This document shows, piece after piece, positions 39,367 through 49,629 of a stretch of DNA of 64,000 nucleotides. The translations under genes and the position numbers were made by a program. Source of the DNA: Microcebus murinus (lineage: Eukaryota > Chordata > Mammalia > Primates > Cheirogaleidae); assembly GCF_040939455.1 (NCBI RefSeq), contig NC_134110.1, forward strand, positions 98,547,001 through 98,611,000, given 5' to 3'. How positions within the stretch are numbered: position 1 is the stretch's first letter; every line of letters starts with the position of its first letter. The notes under the pieces are model-generated. The model was not told the origin of the DNA, did not search any database, and saw only the letters and a list, made by a program, of their open reading frames with translations.

Positions 39367-39545
39367 CTCAAATGTTAATAATATGCTTAAGAATCTCCTG
39401 GGGCGCTGGTTTATAATGCAGAGTCCTGGCCAGGTCTCCAGACCTTAGTAGGTGTAGAGTGGCCCTGGGACTAGGAATGAAACAAGCACTCTCAGTGATG
39501 CAACCAGACACTTGTGGGGAGGGATCCCCCTGAGCTTAACCACCC
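39367..39545. repeat. hAT-Charlie-type MER remnant
   Basis: 'CAGTGCTTCTCAAATGTTAA' and 'TTAAGAATCTCCTGGGGCG' match the 5' half of the MER20/MER58-like group ('cagtggttctcaaact ... gaatcacctgg'). The 3' end has decayed. Confidence 0.5.
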
Positions 39546-40384
39546 TCCAGACAGTGACAGAAAATAAAGTAAAAATTAGAAAGCCTATGACAGTTAAGCT
39601 TTATGAACACAGTTGCTGAGAAAAACAATCTCCTGAAGCCCTTTTAGTACAACTTCTAGCATCTGAGGGAGGCATAGAGTTTCAAAAGAAGGTGAAAAAG
39701 CCCTAGAATAGTGATTTCTTTGTAGTGCTTGGTATATTATCTAGAACTATTTGGAAGTGCATGTAGCAGAAAATAAAAATTCCTGCCTGAAATCTGCTGT
39801 GTGCCCCAGGATTCTGCATCTGGCCTGGAGTGCTTCACCGGCTGGCTCTGTGTCTCTGCTACCCCTCATCCCACATAGGAGCATGTGACAGTGGGGCTGA
39901 GGTGCTGGCCAGGTGGCACTGGGGTCATGCCCTGGCAACCTGGCTGCCTGGCCACTGAGCTACCTTGCTGTGCTGTGCCTGGGTGCTAGGCTGTGCACCT
40001 GGGCCAGAAGAAAGGAGCAGGGTGAACGTCAGCCTTCTCCTTGTCTTATAGAGTGTGATTTCCCTCAAATTTAGGATAGCCTTATCTTTCTCCTTGAGGA
40101 GAATCAGGCCAGATGACTTTGTTTTAAAAATACTATGCATAGACTCCACGGGTGAATAGAGAAGCTGTATTAGCAAGAAAATACTGACAAGAAAGATGCT
40201 TCTTTTCTTTTGTGATTTATTTCCCTGTTGCCATTTTAGAAGGCACCCATCATTCGAAGCCTACTGAGGAGGCAGGAATGCTACATAATGTGGCCAGTCC
40301 TGTCCTTAGTGGCCCTGCCTTCTGTATCTCTTGTCTACCGGATTTGGGTATCCCACAGGAGCTGCAAACTTGGTATGCACAAAA
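39546..40384. other. Single-copy-like sequence
   Basis: Nothing identifiable on either strand. Confidence 0.35.
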
Positions 40385-42315
40385 CTGGATGTGCTATCAA
40401 AATCCCATTTTGTTTTTAGCAGAAATAGAATAAAATCCATCCTGAAATTTATATAGAACCTCAAGGGACCCTGAATACCCAAAATAAGTTTGAAAAATAA
40501 GAACAAAATAGGTGAACTCAAACTTCCTGATTTCAAAACATTACAAAGCTATACTAATCAAAACAGTGTGGTGTTGGCAAAAGAGCAGACAAAGGGACCA
40601 ACAGAAGACAATAGGGAGCCCAGAAATAAACCCTTGTGCATGTGCCCAGATGCTCTCCAACAAGGATGCTAAAACCACGCACTGGATATCCATATTCAAG
40701 AAGATGAAGTTGGACCCTTATTTTACACCATATACAAAAATGAACTCAAAGTAGATTAGAGACCTAAACATTAGACCTGAAACTATAAAACTCCTAGAAG
40801 AAAACACAGGGAAAAATCTTCATGACATTGGATTGGGAAAAGATTTCTTGGATAGGATACCAAAATTGCAGGCAACAAAAGCAGCAATAGGTAAAAGGAA
40901 CTACATCAAACTTCAAACCTTTTGTGTGTCAAAAGACGCTATCACTAGAGTGAAAAGGCAGCTTATAGAATGGGAGACAATATTTGCAAATCATATGTCT
41001 GATATGGGGTTGATAGTCAGGATATATAAAGAACTCCTACAACTCAATAGCAACAAAAAATGAGCCAATTAAAAAACGGGCAAGGAGAGGACCTCCAGAC
41101 AATGACGTCGGGGCTGTGTCAGGAAGGGGAGACACAGGACCAAAGAGTGATCATGGTGACAGCGGCTTTGGGGATTGGTGCTCCTGGGCTCCACCTGGAA
41201 AGCTCTGGCCCTGAGAGCCCTGGTCAGGAGCTCCTTTGTCCTGCCAGAGGTCACTGCCCGCCTACTTGCTGGAGTCCTCAGGCTGCTATTTCCTGGCGCT
41301 GTGGACTGTCATGTGGTCACTTTTCACAACCGTGAGGACATTGCACTCAAGCTGCAGAACCGAATCCAGGACTCTCTGGGTGACGTAGCCCGCAGGAGAC
41401 TGTACTTCTGACATTCTAACCCTGTTTCTGGCCCGGACAGCCCTCCCTTCCATTCCCCATTAAAGAACAAGTTTATTTTCTTAAAAAAAATAATAGGCAA
41501 AAGACTTGCATAGAAATTCCTTGAAAGAAGACATACAAATGGCCAATAAACTTATGAAAATGTGTTCGATATCACTAAATCATCAGAAAAATGGAAATCA
41601 AACCCACACTAAAATATCACCTGAAACCCATTAAGATCTATTTAAAAAAACAGGAAAAAAGTGTTGGCTAAGATGTGGAAAAATTGGAATCCTTTTGCAT
41701 TGTTGTGGGATTGTAAAATGGTGCAACAGCTATGGAAAATAGTGTGGTGGTTACTCAAAAAATTAAAATTGAACTACTATATGATCCAATAATCCCACCT
41801 CTGGGTATATATCCAAAATAATTGGAAGCAGAGTCTTGAAGAAATATTTGTGCACCCATGTTCATAGCAGCATTATTCACAATAGCCAAGAGGTAAGTGG
41901 AAACAACCCAAGTGTCCACCGAAGAATGAATGGTTGAACAAAATGTAGTATATACATATAGTGGAATGTTACCCAGTCTTAAAAGGGAAGGACATCCTGT
42001 CACACACCACAGCATGGATGAACCTTGAGGACATCATGCTAAGTGCAATAAGCCAGGCACAAAAGCACAAATATTGTATGGGATTCCACTTACACGAGGT
42101 TCCTAGAGAAGTCAAATCTATAGAGACAGAAGGGAGAGTGGTGGTTACCAGGGGCTGAGGGAGAGGGCAACAGGGAGCTGTGTTTTAATGAGTACAGAGT
42201 TTCGGTTTTGCAAGAGGAAAAGGTTCTGGAGGTGGATGGTGGTGATGGTTGCACAATGATGTGAATGGACTCAACACCACTGAACTGCACACTTAAAAAT
42301 GATTAAGATGCTAAA
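40385..42315 (+). repeat. Old LINE-1 (L1MB-like) ORF2 and 3' UTR, interrupted by a retrocopy
   Basis: Continuous L1 ORF2 late region at 40385-41084 ('GGTGAACTCAAACTTCCTGA', 'GTGGTGTTGGCAAAAGAGCA', 'GCAACAAAAGCAGCAATAGG') that resumes at about 41490 ('GGCAAAAGACTTGCATAGAA', 'CATCAGAAAAATGGAAATCA') and runs through the C-terminus into a 3' UTR ('GTGGTTACCAGGGGCTGAGG', 'CACTGAACTGCACACTTAAA'). The 0.4 kb between has no L1 similarity. Confidence 0.85.
41085..41487 (+). pseudogene. Probable processed retrocopy of an unidentified mRNA
   Basis: A GC-richer block inserted in L1 ORF2. It ends with a polyadenylation signal (ATTAAA at about 41459) some 20 bases before an A run, the structure of a reverse-transcribed mRNA. 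The flanks 'AAAAAACGGGCAA' before it and 'AATAATAGGCAA' after it look like a decayed TSD of the L1 target. The last frame, 41175-41411, closes with 'VVTFHNREDIALKLQNRI' and 'SLGDVARRRLYF' before TGA, which could be the true C-terminus of the parent protein; upstream the frame seems shifted. I do not recognise the parent gene. The 5' end is truncated and no introns are visible. Confidence 0.6.
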
Positions 42316-43996
42316 AAGCAAACCCAAACCAGCTGTATCACTTTCTTCCTGTGTTTTTTGTCCCTGCACCATGAGGATTTTTGCTGCAAGTCACCAAAAC
42401 TAACTCTGGTGATGTGAGCAGAAAAGGAACCGATCGTAAACATTGCACATTTAACTGACTGTAAGCTGTACGCTTTTGCATGCCAGCTCTCACGGCAGAT
42501 GGCCTTCACAGCGGATGGGGTGGGTGCTGCCCACATCCCCTTAATCCCATCTTCCTGGGTGTTGGCAGAGGACAGCTGTCAACTGGATGTCCCTTTCTGA
42601 GATTTGCCTGCTGTTGGCAAAGCCTGTCTCACCTAAGGCTGCACCAACGTCTGGTGACTTGCTTGTGCCGGGTACAGAGTCCCGGCTCCCTTGTCTTCGG
42701 GTCCGACATCTTGAATGGCCCGGGATACCCAGGCCTCTTTCCACCCGTGGCAGTCCCCACTCCCTGTGCTGGCCTCTGTCCCCACACCTGTCCTGGCATC
42801 ACTCCGGGCACACTCTCCAGTCAGCATTCTGCACTCAAATCTCCTTCTGCATGTCCCTGTTTGATTGGGAGTCTTTCTCCTTGTTAATGTTCTGTAGTAT
42901 AAGAAGGGTATGACTCACCATTAACAGCGTCTTTGATCCCATAGAATAAGCCAGAAGTTAGCTTAGACAGAGTGTTGGGAGGCAGGGGAAAGGCTGGTGC
43001 AGCTGGTAGAAACTAGATCTAAAAGGCCCGGGATGCCGTTCTGTGGAGTGTAGACTGGATCTTGAGGGAAAGGAAAGTAAGATAAGCACATTTGGCATTT
43101 GAAAAGACCGGCCTGGGTGGGGGTGGGTAATGGCTGGCAGAGGACAAGCTCTGGAGCAGAGGGAACAGAACCTGGCTGCTGACACAGCCTGCGGCAGGGG
43201 ACGTGGCACAGAAATGCGAAGGCCCGGGTGTGCGGACATGTCCCTACAGAAGTGGTATCTGTAGGATGTGGTGACCACGATGGCTGTGTGGATTTTTGGA
43301 AAGGCCAGGCTCTGGCTTGGGCCCCATATTCCAACAAGCCCAAGATGCACCATTGCTTTATGTGACGCTGACAAATTAAAAAGTGCACCCAAGCAAACAG
43401 TGACTTGCCATGGAGTGTAAGACACAGCCCAATGTCAGAGATGTAAAATGGTGAAAAAGTGTGCATATTAGTATTGAAAAATACAATATTTGTATTTTGG
43501 GGTCAGTTTCGGCCTCTTAATGCTGGGAAGTTTTCTGGCATTCCTAAGATTGAATTTGTGCCCCTCTGAGTGATTTTATAGCAACCTGTGTGGGTGGTCT
43601 TGTTATGGGGTTAGTCTTGTTTTGCTCTTAATGCTACTATTGCACTTCATTGACAGACATCCACGAGGACCTAACACGGCTGTCTCTCTGTGGTTGGCAG
43701 TGGGGCCTTGGCAGGGACACCAGCAGCTGATGTGCCTGACACAGGGTGAGGACGGCAAATGTTTGTTGTGAGGATGAATGAAGACGTTGAAGGGTTTTTC
43801 TCTCATAGTAGTAACTGGTCCAGTAACTCAGCCTGGGCCAGACCCTTGGAACTTTATACTTCACTGATTCCAAAGATTGTTTTTTTTTTTTTTTAATCTT
43901 TCTGCCTCATGTTTCTCTGCTCACCAGACCCGTTTTGGACTTTGCTGCTGATCTGTCTGCCAACAACACTGCTGTTATTTCCCCAGTGTCAAAATC
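42316..43996. other. Single-copy-like sequence
   Basis: About 1.7 kb with no repeat or gene that I can name, apart from a possible L2 tail near 43755 ('GGCAAATGTTTGTTGTGAGG') and a T run near 43880. Overlapping open frames on both strands (42480-43466) lack motifs. Confidence 0.4.
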
Positions 43997-44004
43997 CTTT
44001 AGGG

Positions 44005-44195
44005 TAGGCGTCCTCAAACTACTGCCCGTGGGCCACATACGGGCTGCCTAGCACATTTATCTGGCCCTCCGGGTGTTTTTGCCACTACTGCCTGTCCTGT
44101 TTAGCAGCCAACTCGTCCTGGACCCACAGTGCACACTCTCCAACGGTCTGAGGGACAGTGAACTGGCCCCCTGTTTAAAAAGTTTGAGGACCCTG
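44005..44195. mobile_element. Non-autonomous hAT element with 8-bp TSD
   Basis: A 191-bp element. The left terminus 'TAGGCGTCCTCAAAC' and the reverse complement of the right terminus, 'CAGGGTCCTCAAAC', are inverted repeats. The exact 8-bp direct repeat CTTTAGGG lies at 43997-44004 and 44196-44203, which is the TSD length of the hAT superfamily. There is no coding capacity. The inner right sequence ('AGTGAACTGGCCCCCTG', 'TTTAAAAAGTTTGAGGA') recalls a hAT family that I associate with horizontally transferred elements (OposCharlie-like), but this is from memory. Preservation of ends and TSD suggests it is younger than the MER remnants nearby. Confidence 0.85.
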
Positions 44196-44203
44196 CTTTA
44201 GGG

Positions 44204-45064
44204 GCTCCTCATGAACCACAAGAAGTCTGGTGTTCACTGGATCTTCTCAGTCTAGTTCCAGCTCATCTTTCTAAACTCACTTCGTGTTATTCTCTTTTAG
44301 GAATCACGATCTGCCCACAATTGTTCAAGTCCTTCCTGGCTGTGTCTTTGTGTGGCCATTGTCCCAGTCTCGAATGGCGGCTCCCTTTCTCTCCCCAAAT
44401 CCTCGCTTCAGATTCCAGTTTTTCCTGGAGCTTCTTTTAATTGCAGTAGTTCACAGATTTTTTTTCATTTCTTATCTCCTGTAACAATTATAATCTGTAC
44501 ATCTTATAATTGAATTGTTTGTTTCTCACTCCTTAATCTCAGGGAAGTTCCTCATGGACAGAAATTTTGTAAGCACAGTATATGGCAGATAAAAAGAAAT
44601 AGTTTAGTGAACAAATGCATGCATGTCGATCTCCTAGGAGAGAGTCATGGATGGAGGGGAAGAGTTCCTGAGGCTTGTTGAGTGGGGATCCAAAGAGGAA
44701 ATGAGGCAAGGTGATGAACAAAAAGCCATTTATTAATTATAATTTTTATGAAAGTAATTATCTTTATAGCTTTAAACCAGTGCTCCATGGGTTATCCTGA
44801 AAAATAGTGGTCTCCTACCTTTCCCCACTCTCAGTTCTACCCCCTAGGAATAATGTCTTCTGTCTTTTCCAGATATTTTTTCCTCTGTGAAACTTCCAAA
44901 TTTCCAGATAACATGCTTGTATGCTGTTGTTTCTTGAGGGATCACTTTTGTATATTTTGTTTCAGTTATAGTAGGAACTCATGTTCCTTTATTTCTTGGT
45001 TCATCTCTTTGTTTTACTGAAGGACACCCCCAGTTAGCACCCTACAAAGGAGTAAATGAGAGCT
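44204..45064. other. Single-copy-like sequence, possible L2 scraps
   Basis: 'GTTCCTCATGGACAGAAATT' near 44546 is L2-like. Nothing else is identifiable. Confidence 0.35.
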
Positions 45065-45188
45065 CTAAGTTTTGATTCTTTGCAAGTCTGAAAATGTTTT
45101 TATTCCGTCCTCACACTTGAGTGACAGTTTGGTTGGGTATATAATTCCCTCAGAATTTTGAAGTTTTGTAACATCCAAATTTGCTGTT
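45065..45188. repeat. Ancient interspersed repeat, part 1
   Basis: 'GTCTGAAAATGTTTTTATTC', 'ACACTTGAGTGACAGTTTGG' and 'TTTGCTGTTAAGAAATCTAA' match a common old repeat phrase ('gctgttgagaagtctgatgcc'). It continues after element 3 at 49128 ('GAAATCTAATGGCATTTGGA'). I am unsure of the family name. Confidence 0.45.
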
Positions 45189-45202
45189 AAGAAATCTAAT
45201 GG

Positions 45203-46584
45203 GAGGTCTCTGCAGAAAAGACAGATTCTAGCAGAAATTAGAAAAAAGAAGCAAGAAGGCGAGCATAGAGCAGACGAGGGCCGGAAGGAGGGGTACCTGA
45301 GACCCCGGGAGACTCCACAGGAGGAGGCTGCAGAGGAGAACTGGAAGCTGAGACCGCCGGAGCAGCCCGGAGACCAGCGGCAAGGGTAGGTGGATAAATC
45401 ACCTTTCCCCTTCCCTGCATTTGGGACTGCTGGTGGGCTCACAGGGGGTGGAGAGACCTGCGGACACCAGCCCAGAGATGGCCGGCGCCAGCTAGCAGTG
45501 AGCCTGTAGCGGACGTGGCACCAGACTCCCAACTCCCTCAGGGCACCTCAGTGTGCACAGACCCGAGCAGCGCGGCAGGCGCCATATTGCCTCCTCCTCC
45601 CCTCCGCCGACCCTACCCGAGGCTGCCCAGAGAGACAATACAGCCACCAGCCAGAGGCACCTCCAGGGAACGGGACCTTCCCTTTGGGGACCCTACAGCT
45701 GACTAAGGGGAACTCAGACTGTGAGCTCCCTACCCGCCCGCCCTCCCAGGTACTGCTGGCACGGTGTTCCCAGGAGAACGGTGCCAACTCAGAGGCTGAG
45801 AGACACAGACCCAGCTTGGGCTCCCTGTGGGTGAATTGGGACTGGAACTTCTCTCCCTGGTGGGGATACAGTTTGAACTCTGGGACCCAGAGGTCGGACC
45901 TACAGACCAGATCCCATGCACCGAGGTCTAGCATTGCCCGGGGCACAGAAGGGATATTTGTGAACAGCCTGTGGAGGTGTGTGTGCCTCCAGGGGCAGAT
46001 CAGCATCCTAGAGGGCAACCCTCCCACCAAAGGGAGGCCGTGCGCCCAGCCCAGGGAGCGTTTCTGCGCAGGGAACCTCCCTGCCGGCATCACAATCCGG
46101 GGAGGCCTGGGGATGTGTGGTCTGGCCTGCTGGCAGAGGCCCAGGAGTAGCTGCGGAGTTGAGGAGGGTGGAAAGAAGCGAGGCCTGCTCAGACTGCGGG
46201 TCTCAGACAGCCCCACCCCCACAGCAGACTTTCTGGGACCATTCCAGCCCCGCCCTGACAGCTTTTCCTGGAAGCAGAGAACAGAACTTTGACCCCTGCT
46301 AATGGCATTGGTGGTGTCTGAGGGCAGGCGTACCCAACCCAGCTCCGCCCAGAACAAGAGCTGATAACAGGACACAAAAACAACAGCATAGCCTGTTCCT
46401 CCAAGCAAGCGCCACCTACTGACAGGGACGGCATCCTGCACAGTCTTTTCACGGCACCCACTGACTCATTATACAGGGAGTGGTCCAATCTCACCCACAG
46501 ACACCACCTAACGGCTCAGAAACTAAACAAGGCATGTGAATACCCAAACAAAAACCTAAAGGGAAAAAACAACAACTGATTGAC
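45203..46584 (+). promoter_or_regulatory. LINE-1 element 3 5' UTR (5' tip missing)
   Basis: The GC-rich leader is like element 1, but the YY1-like first bases are lost. A retained piece after 46303 ('GGCATTGGTGGTGTCTGAGG') is intermediate in length between elements 2 and 1. The missing tip would be expected to weaken correct initiation, an inference from human L1. Confidence 0.75.
45548..46441 (-). other. Antisense ORF in L1 element 3 5' UTR (297 codons)
   Basis: The longest open frame in the window outside ORF2, on the minus strand. It starts MQDAVPVSRWRLLGGTG and ends 'RRRQYGACRAARVCAH'. From about codon 85 it aligns in frame with the antisense ORF of element 1 ('ARP ... PAGRFPAQ', 'LYPHQGEKFQSQFTH', 'SASELAPFSWEHRASSTW') and in part with that of element 2. 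The frame is serine-, arginine-, glycine- and proline-rich with no known domain. Chance openness in a GC-rich leader is the null explanation. Confidence 0.3.
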
Positions 46585-47588
46585 ATGGGAAGAAATCAGC
46601 GAAGGAACTCAGGAAATATGAAGAACCAAACAGAAAACACACCCCCAAAGAGGAGCACCAGCCCCCTAGAAACGGACACCAACCAAATCAGGCAACCAAA
46701 ATGACAGAAGAGGAATTTCGTATGTGGATCATAAGAACACTCACTGACCTACAACAACTACTCAATAACCAACACAAAGAAACCACAAAAAGCCTCCAGG
46801 ACCTAGAAGAAAAGTTCACTAAAGAAATAGACACAATGAAGAAAAGTTTAACCGAACTCCTGGAAATGAAGAATCAATTCAGGGAACTACAAAATACAGT
46901 GGAAAGTCTCAAGAACAGGGTAGATCAAACAGAAGAAAGAATCTCAGATATTGAAGATAACACCCTCCAACTAAATAAAACCATCACAGAGATAGAGCAG
47001 AGAAACAAGAGAAAAGAGCAAAGCCTACAAGAGCTGTGGGATTATGTGAAGAAACCTAATGTGAGGGTCATAGGGTTACCAGAAGGGGAAGAGGACAACA
47101 CTCAAGGGTTAGACAAGCTATTTGAAGATATAATAGAGGAAAATTTCCCAGGCCTTGCTCAAAATCTCGATATACAAGTTCAAGAAGCTCAGAGGACCCC
47201 TGGGAGATTCAATGCAAACAGGAAGACGTCACGACATGCAGTCATCAGACTGACCAAAATATCAACTAAAGTGGCCCTGCTAAGAGCTGTAAGACAAAAG
47301 AAGCAAGTGACATACAAGGGAAAGCCAATTTGAATAACACCAGACTTCTCTAATGAGACTTTACAAGCAAGGAGAGACTGGGGCCCCATTCTCACTCTTC
47401 TGAAACAAAACAATGCCCACCCTAGAATCTTATTCCCTGCAAAACTAAGCTTCATATATGAAGGAGAAATAAAGATATTCTCAGACAAGCAAAGTCTCAG
47501 AGAATTCACCAAGACAAGACCAGCCCTACAAGAAGTACTCAAAACAGTGTTACACACGGAACACCATAATAAAAACTCACGAATATAA
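46585..47588 (+). pseudogene. LINE-1 ORF1, element 3 (disrupted)
   Basis: The frame starts MGRNQRRNSGNMKNQ. A one-base loss near 46685 ends the first frame after about 39 codons. From 46701 a 210-codon frame holds the coiled coil ('SLQDLEEKFTKEIDTMKKS', 'NRVDQTEERISDIEDN') and the RRM start ('ELWDYVKKPNVRVIGLPEGE'), closing at TGA 47331-47333. The same TGA is present in element 1 (20604-20606); element 2 has a sense codon (CAA) in its place. The normal stop codon is mutated to CGA, so the C-terminal frame would read on to TAA at 47586-47588. Confidence 0.92.
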
Positions 47589-47627
47589 AAACAACCAAAA
47601 CCCAAAGATTAAAGGCCAGATAATACA

Positions 47628-48909
47628 ATGGCTCAAGAGAGAAATCAAAGCAACAACATCCAACCCAACAGAATGAACAATAGTCTACCTTACCTATCAG
47701 TTCTCTCAATAAATGAGAATGGCTTAAACTCTCCACTCAAGAGACATAGGCTGGCTGAATGGATAAGAAAATACAGGCCAAGTATATGCTGTCTTCAGGA
47801 AACACATCTAACCTGCAAGGATGCATATAGACTAAAAGTAAAAGGGTAGAGATCAGTATTCTAGGCAAGTGGAAGCCAAAAGAAGGCTGGTGTGGCAGTT
47901 CTAATTTCAGACGATTTAGTTTTTAAACCAACAAAAGTGGTGAAAGACAAAGAGGGTCATTATATAATGGTGAAGGGCACAGTCCAACAAGAAGAGATAA
48001 CAATTTTAAATATATATGCACCCAACTTAGGTGCACCCAGTTTCATAAAGCAAACCTTACTGGATCTAAGCAAATGGATTAATAGCAACTCTACAATCAC
48101 TGGAGATGTCAACACCCCACTGACGGCACAAGAGAGATCCTCCAAACAGAAAATTAATAAAGAAATAATGGACTTAAAGAAAACCTTGGAACAACTGGGT
48201 CTGACTGACATCTACAGGACATTCTACCCCAAATCCACTGAATATACGTTCTTCTCATCAGCTCACGGGACATTCTCTAAGATTGACCATATCCTAGGAC
48301 ACAAAGTAAATCTCAAGAAATTTAAAAAAATAGAAATCATACCATGTACCTTCTCAGATCACAGTGGAATAAAAGTAGAAATCAACTCTAACAGAAACTC
48401 ACATTTCTACACAAAAACGTGGAAATTAAACAACCTCCTACTAAATGATTACTTCATAAATGAAGAAATCAAGATGGAAATAAAAAAATTCTATACTCCT
48501 ACACTGCTGGTGGGACTGCAAATTAGTTCAACCTCTGTGGAAAGCAATATGGAGATACCTTAAAGCGATACAAGTGAATCTACCATTTGATCCAGCAATC
48601 CCATTGCTGGACATCTACCCAAATGATCCAATGACACTCTACAAAAAAGACACCTGCACTTGAATGTTTATAGCAGCACAATTCATAATTGCAAGGCTGT
48701 GGAAACAGCCCAAGTGCCCATCAATCCAAGAATGGATTAATAAAATGTGGTATATGTATACCATGGAATACTATTCAGCTCTAAGAAACAATGGTGACAT
48801 AGCACATCTTATATTTTCCTGGTTATAGCTGGAACCCATACTATTAAGTGAAGTTTCCCAAGAATGGAAAAACAAGCACCACATGTACTCACCAGCAAAT
48901 TGGTATTAA
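47628..48909 (+). pseudogene. LINE-1 ORF2, element 3 (reverse transcriptase deleted)
   Basis: It starts MAQERNQSNNIQPN. Endonuclease motifs persist ('CCLQETHLTC', 'HGTFSKIDHILGH', 'FSDHSGIKVEIN'), but TAG at 47847-47849 breaks the frame. At 48494/48495 the sequence jumps from the region after the endonuclease ('KMEIKKFY') to the cysteine-rich C-terminal region, equal to 22112-24704 of element 1, so the whole reverse transcriptase is gone. After the junction the old ORF2 frame is lost. The C-terminal part carries TGA at 48661-48663, matching 24871-24873 of element 1, and reaches the normal stop at 48907-48909. Confidence 0.93.
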
Positions 48910-49141
48910 CTGAACAGCACCTAAGTGGTCACATAGGTACTGCAGTAGTAGGGTATTGGGCAGGGGGGAGGAGGGCGGGTATATACATATATAATGAGTG
49001 AGATGTGCACCATCTGGGGGATGGTCCTGGTGGAGACTCAGACTTGTGTGGGGAGGGGTGGGAAATGGGCATTCATTGAAACCTTAAAATCTGTACCTCC
49101 ATAATATGCCGAAATAAAAAAAAAAAAAAGAAATCTAATGG

Positions 49142-49560
49142 CATTTGGATTCCTTTTTCTTGGTTTGCTACCTGATTTACTTCTCTTCCTTCCTTTCACA
49201 CATAAGGAGGCAAATTTTTTATTGATATGTCTTTGCATGAATTTTTAAAAAAATAATTGTGATGGGTATTTGGTAGACCCTTTCAAATTGCTAATTTATT
49301 ATAGAAGTGATTCTGATAATATTTGTTATATCTTCTCCCACCCTAATTTTCTGGTCTTTTTAAAAATGGAATGCTATTTATCAAATGTTATAACTTTTAG
49401 ATTGCTCCATTAAATATTTTATTTATTTTCTATTTTCTATTTATATTCTTCTACTTTCTGGACATTCATTTGATTTTAACTTTAAACATTCTATTGATTT
49501 TTAAAATTTTAAATCTGGTGTTCATGCTGTCCATGGTCTTTTTCTTCTTTAATCATTTTC
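49142..49560. other. AT-rich sequence, ancient repeat part 2 and unassigned
   Basis: The first 60-80 bases continue the ancient repeat split by element 3. The rest is T-rich with no family that I can name. Confidence 0.4.
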
Positions 49561-49575
49561 ATATCATATATATAC

Positions 49576-49628
<53 letters not shown>
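49561..49628. repeat. (TA)n(TG)n microsatellite
   Basis: Alternating TA then about 20 TG units. The overlapping open frames on both strands are translations of this repeat. Confidence 0.95.

Positions 49629-49629
<1 letters not shown>

Larger units (their letters stand above)
45203..49127 (+). mobile_element. Internally deleted LINE-1, element 3
   Basis: A 3.9-kb L1 lacking about 45 bases at the 5' end (it begins near 'TCTCTGCAGAAAAGACAG') and about 2.6 kb inside ORF2. Order: 5' UTR to 46584, ORF1 46585-47588, ORF2 endonuclease part 47628-48494, junction, ORF2 C-terminus to 48909, 3' UTR and A tail. The exact 14-bp TSD 'AAGAAATCTAATGG' at 45189-45202 and 49128-49141 shows one insertion event of this whole unit or a deletion after it. 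It shares 3' UTR variants and two premature stops with element 1, so they belong to one subfamily. Confidence 0.95.

Noticed and set aside
48480..48510. L1 splicing as the cause of the element 3 deletion
   Set aside because: No GT at the left edge or AG at the right edge in the corresponding sequence of element 1.
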